From the NCBI GenBank assembly GCA_938004815.1, contig CALKVR010000242.1, positions 1 through 6,901 on the forward strand: a stretch of 6,901 nucleotides of DNA, written 5' to 3'. Under the pieces are notes generated by a model. It did no database searches. It had not been told where the DNA came from and saw only the letters and a program-made list of their open reading frames with translations. The translations under genes and the position numbers were made by a program. Positions 5,813 through 6,901 of this stretch are shown in pieces. Position 1 is the first letter of the stretch. Each line of letters opens with the position of its first letter. Source of the stretch: an uncultured Polyangiaceae bacterium (lineage in GTDB: Bacteria; Myxococcota_A; Polyangia; Polyangiales; Polyangiaceae).

Positions 5813-5832
5813 CACAATCTGCCCGGATTGTG
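5813..5832 (-). other. Hairpin/dyad between fbaB and pepA
   Basis: CACAATC (minus strand, 5832-5826) and GATTGTG (5819-5813) are perfect 7-bp arms around CGGGCA. The first arm begins immediately after the fbaB TGA, and the second ends 5 nt before the pepA ATG at 5807. No T-tract follows. It may be a weak terminator or attenuator, an operator, or an RNA stabiliser for the fbaB message. Confidence 0.5.
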
Positions 5833-6756
5833 TCAGTGGGACTTGAAGATCTGCATCACGTCGCCGAGGAGCTTCAGCGCGTCGGCGCGCGGCCGTTGGA
5901 ACGCGTTGCGCCCCATGATCGAGCCGAAGCCGCCGCCCTGCGCGATCTGCTTCACCTCGTCGAGGACGGCCTCGGTGCCCTTGGCCTCGCCCCCGGAGAA
6001 GATGACGACGCGCTTGCCACCGAACGTGCACTCGACCACGTGGCGCACGCGGTCGGCCAAGGTGTCGAGCTTGATCGGGTGTTTTTCGTAGACTTTTTTC
6101 GACTCCTCGAGCTCGACGTGGGCGGTCGGGGGCTTGACCTTCACCACGTGCGCGCCGAGCTGAGCCGCTATGTGCGCCGCGTACGTGCACACGTCGACCG
6201 CGGTCTCGCCCGCCTTGGACAGACCAGCGCCGCGCGGGTAGCTCCAGGTGATCACGACGAGGCCCTTGCGCTTCGCCTCGATCGTGAGCTCACGCAGGTC
6301 TTGGTACATCTGGTTGCGCTGCCCCGAGCCCGGGTAGATCGTGTAGCCGATGCCGACGCAGCCGAGGCGGAGCGCGTCCTCGACCGAGCCGGTGAGCGCC
6401 GAGCAAGGCTGGTCGACCTTGGCGAGGGTGTCGCTGTTGTTGAGCTTGAGGATGAGCGGGACCTGGCCGGCGAACTTGCCCGCCGAGACCTCGAGCTGAC
6501 CGAGGGGCGCGGCGTAGGCGTTGCAGCCCGAGTCGAGCGCGAGCTGGTAGTGGTAGTCGGGGTCGTTGCCGTCGCGGTTCGGGCCGAACGATCGGAGCGG
6601 CCCGTGCTCGAAGCCCTGATCGACAGGCAAGATCACCATCTTGCCGGTGCCTGCGAGCGTGCCGGTCATGAGGAGCCGGTACAGGTTCGTCAGGGTGCCC
6701 GGGTTGTCGGACGGGTAGAACGAGAGGATCTGCTTGACGCGATCGGTGACGGGCAT
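5833..6756 (-). CDS. fbaB: Class I fructose-bisphosphate aldolase (FbaB/DhnA type)
   Basis: This enzyme cleaves fructose 1,6-bisphosphate to dihydroxyacetone phosphate and glyceraldehyde 3-phosphate, or runs in reverse for gluconeogenesis, through a Schiff base on lysine without metal. The 307 residues form a TIM barrel of the DhnA family (E. coli FbaB has about 350). Visible markers are VILPVDQGFEHGP (41-53, with Asp46), the strand GYTIYPGS (137-144), AHVVKVKPP (202-210) carrying the likely Schiff-base lysine Lys206 (Lys208 is next to it), and phosphate-binding loops FSGGE (253-257) and IMGRNAFQR (280-288). The ATG at 6756 is supported by GGAG at 6768-6765, 8 nt upstream, the only clear Shine-Dalgarno sequence here. 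It appears to be the first gene of a minus-strand run, followed by pepA. Confidence 0.95.
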   Translation of the reverse strand: MPVTDRVKQILSFYPSDNPGTLTNLYRLLMTGTLAGTGKMVILPVDQGFEHGPLRSFGPNRDGNDPDYHYQLALDSGCNAYAAPLGQLEVSAGKFAGQVPLILKLNNSDTLAKVDQPCSALTGSVEDALRLGCVGIGYTIYPGSGQRNQMYQDLRELTIEAKRKGLVVITWSYPRGAGLSKAGETAVDVCTYAAHIAAQLGAHVVKVKPPTAHVELEESKKVYEKHPIKLDTLADRVRHVVECTFGGKRVVIFSGGEAKGTEAVLDEVKQIAQGGGFGSIMGRNAFQRPRADALKLLGDVMQIFKSH

Positions 6757-6861
6757 GGCTTGGTCTCCGCTTGAAAACGAGGGCCGGAGCCTAACAGTGT
6801 CGAGGAAAATGGCACCCGTGTTTGTGCTCGACGAGGGGGTCGCTGCTCTTTCACCCCCCCA

Positions 6862-6883
6862 CCCCCCTCGCTCGCGAGGGGGG
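6862..6883. repeat. GC-rich inverted repeat upstream of fbaB
   Basis: CCCCCCTCG (6862-6870) and CGAGGGGGG (6875-6883) are perfect 9-bp arms around CTCG. A further run of seven Cs (6854-6860) precedes it on the plus strand. No T-tract follows on either strand, so it is not a standard terminator. It may mark the end of a neighbouring unit or be a dispersed repeat. The rest of 6757-6901 shows no convincing gene or promoter. Confidence 0.5.
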
Positions 6884-6901
6884 CACCATGCTGTCGTGGC
6901 C

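Noticed and set aside
6775..6820. A sigma70 promoter for fbaB (TCGACA with TCGTTT)
   Set aside because: The -35 is good, but the -10 candidates match at only two of six positions. The true promoter may lie further upstream or be of another class.

Overview
The window comes from a high-GC bacterium, most likely a myxobacterium of the Polyangiales type. Three things suggest this: the 5' end of a 16S rRNA gene with a deltaproteobacterial/myxobacterial look, strong G/C bias at third codon positions, and a roadblock/LC7 protein. This placement rests on recognition, not on a database comparison. The sequence starts inside the 16S gene, about E. coli position 334, so the window edge cuts the rRNA operon.

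Everything convincing lies on the minus strand, so transcription runs from high to low coordinates. In that order: a class I fructose-bisphosphate aldolase (fbaB, 6756-5833); an M17 leucyl aminopeptidase (pepA, 5807-4275); a polytopic membrane protein of unknown function (4268-3459); a two-domain protein with a proline-rich linker (3443-2814); a 60-residue two-helix membrane protein (2779-2597); a lipoprotein related to SurA/parvulin chaperones (2600-1620); a roadblock/LC7-domain protein (1623-889); then about 540 nt of rRNA promoters and leader (888-345) and the start of 16S rRNA (344-1). Genes are separated by 34 nt or less, and two junctions are 4-nt stop/start overlaps, so the seven genes could form one transcription unit. 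Only fbaB has a clear Shine-Dalgarno sequence.

The two enzymes are housekeeping functions: glycolysis/gluconeogenesis and peptide turnover. The five following genes look envelope-linked: two membrane proteins, a lipoprotein chaperone-like protein, a possible GTPase-regulator scaffold and an unknown. Whether they act together is inference from tight spacing and translational coupling only.

The richest non-coding part is the rrn control region. Two sigma70-type promoters share the same -10 hexamer, TAAGGT. The upstream -35 contains the stop codon of the roadblock gene. A 20-bp inverted repeat abuts the -35 of the downstream promoter, and a 14-bp perfect palindrome sits just after its predicted start. 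A boxA-like antitermination site and hairpins follow in the leader. A second pattern is that inverted repeats begin at, or within 2 nt of, the stop codon in all five non-overlapping junctions. I see no mobile element, CRISPR array, tRNA or defence system. No strongly novel system is evident; the best leads are the rrn control architecture and the small-membrane-protein/lipoprotein/roadblock cluster.
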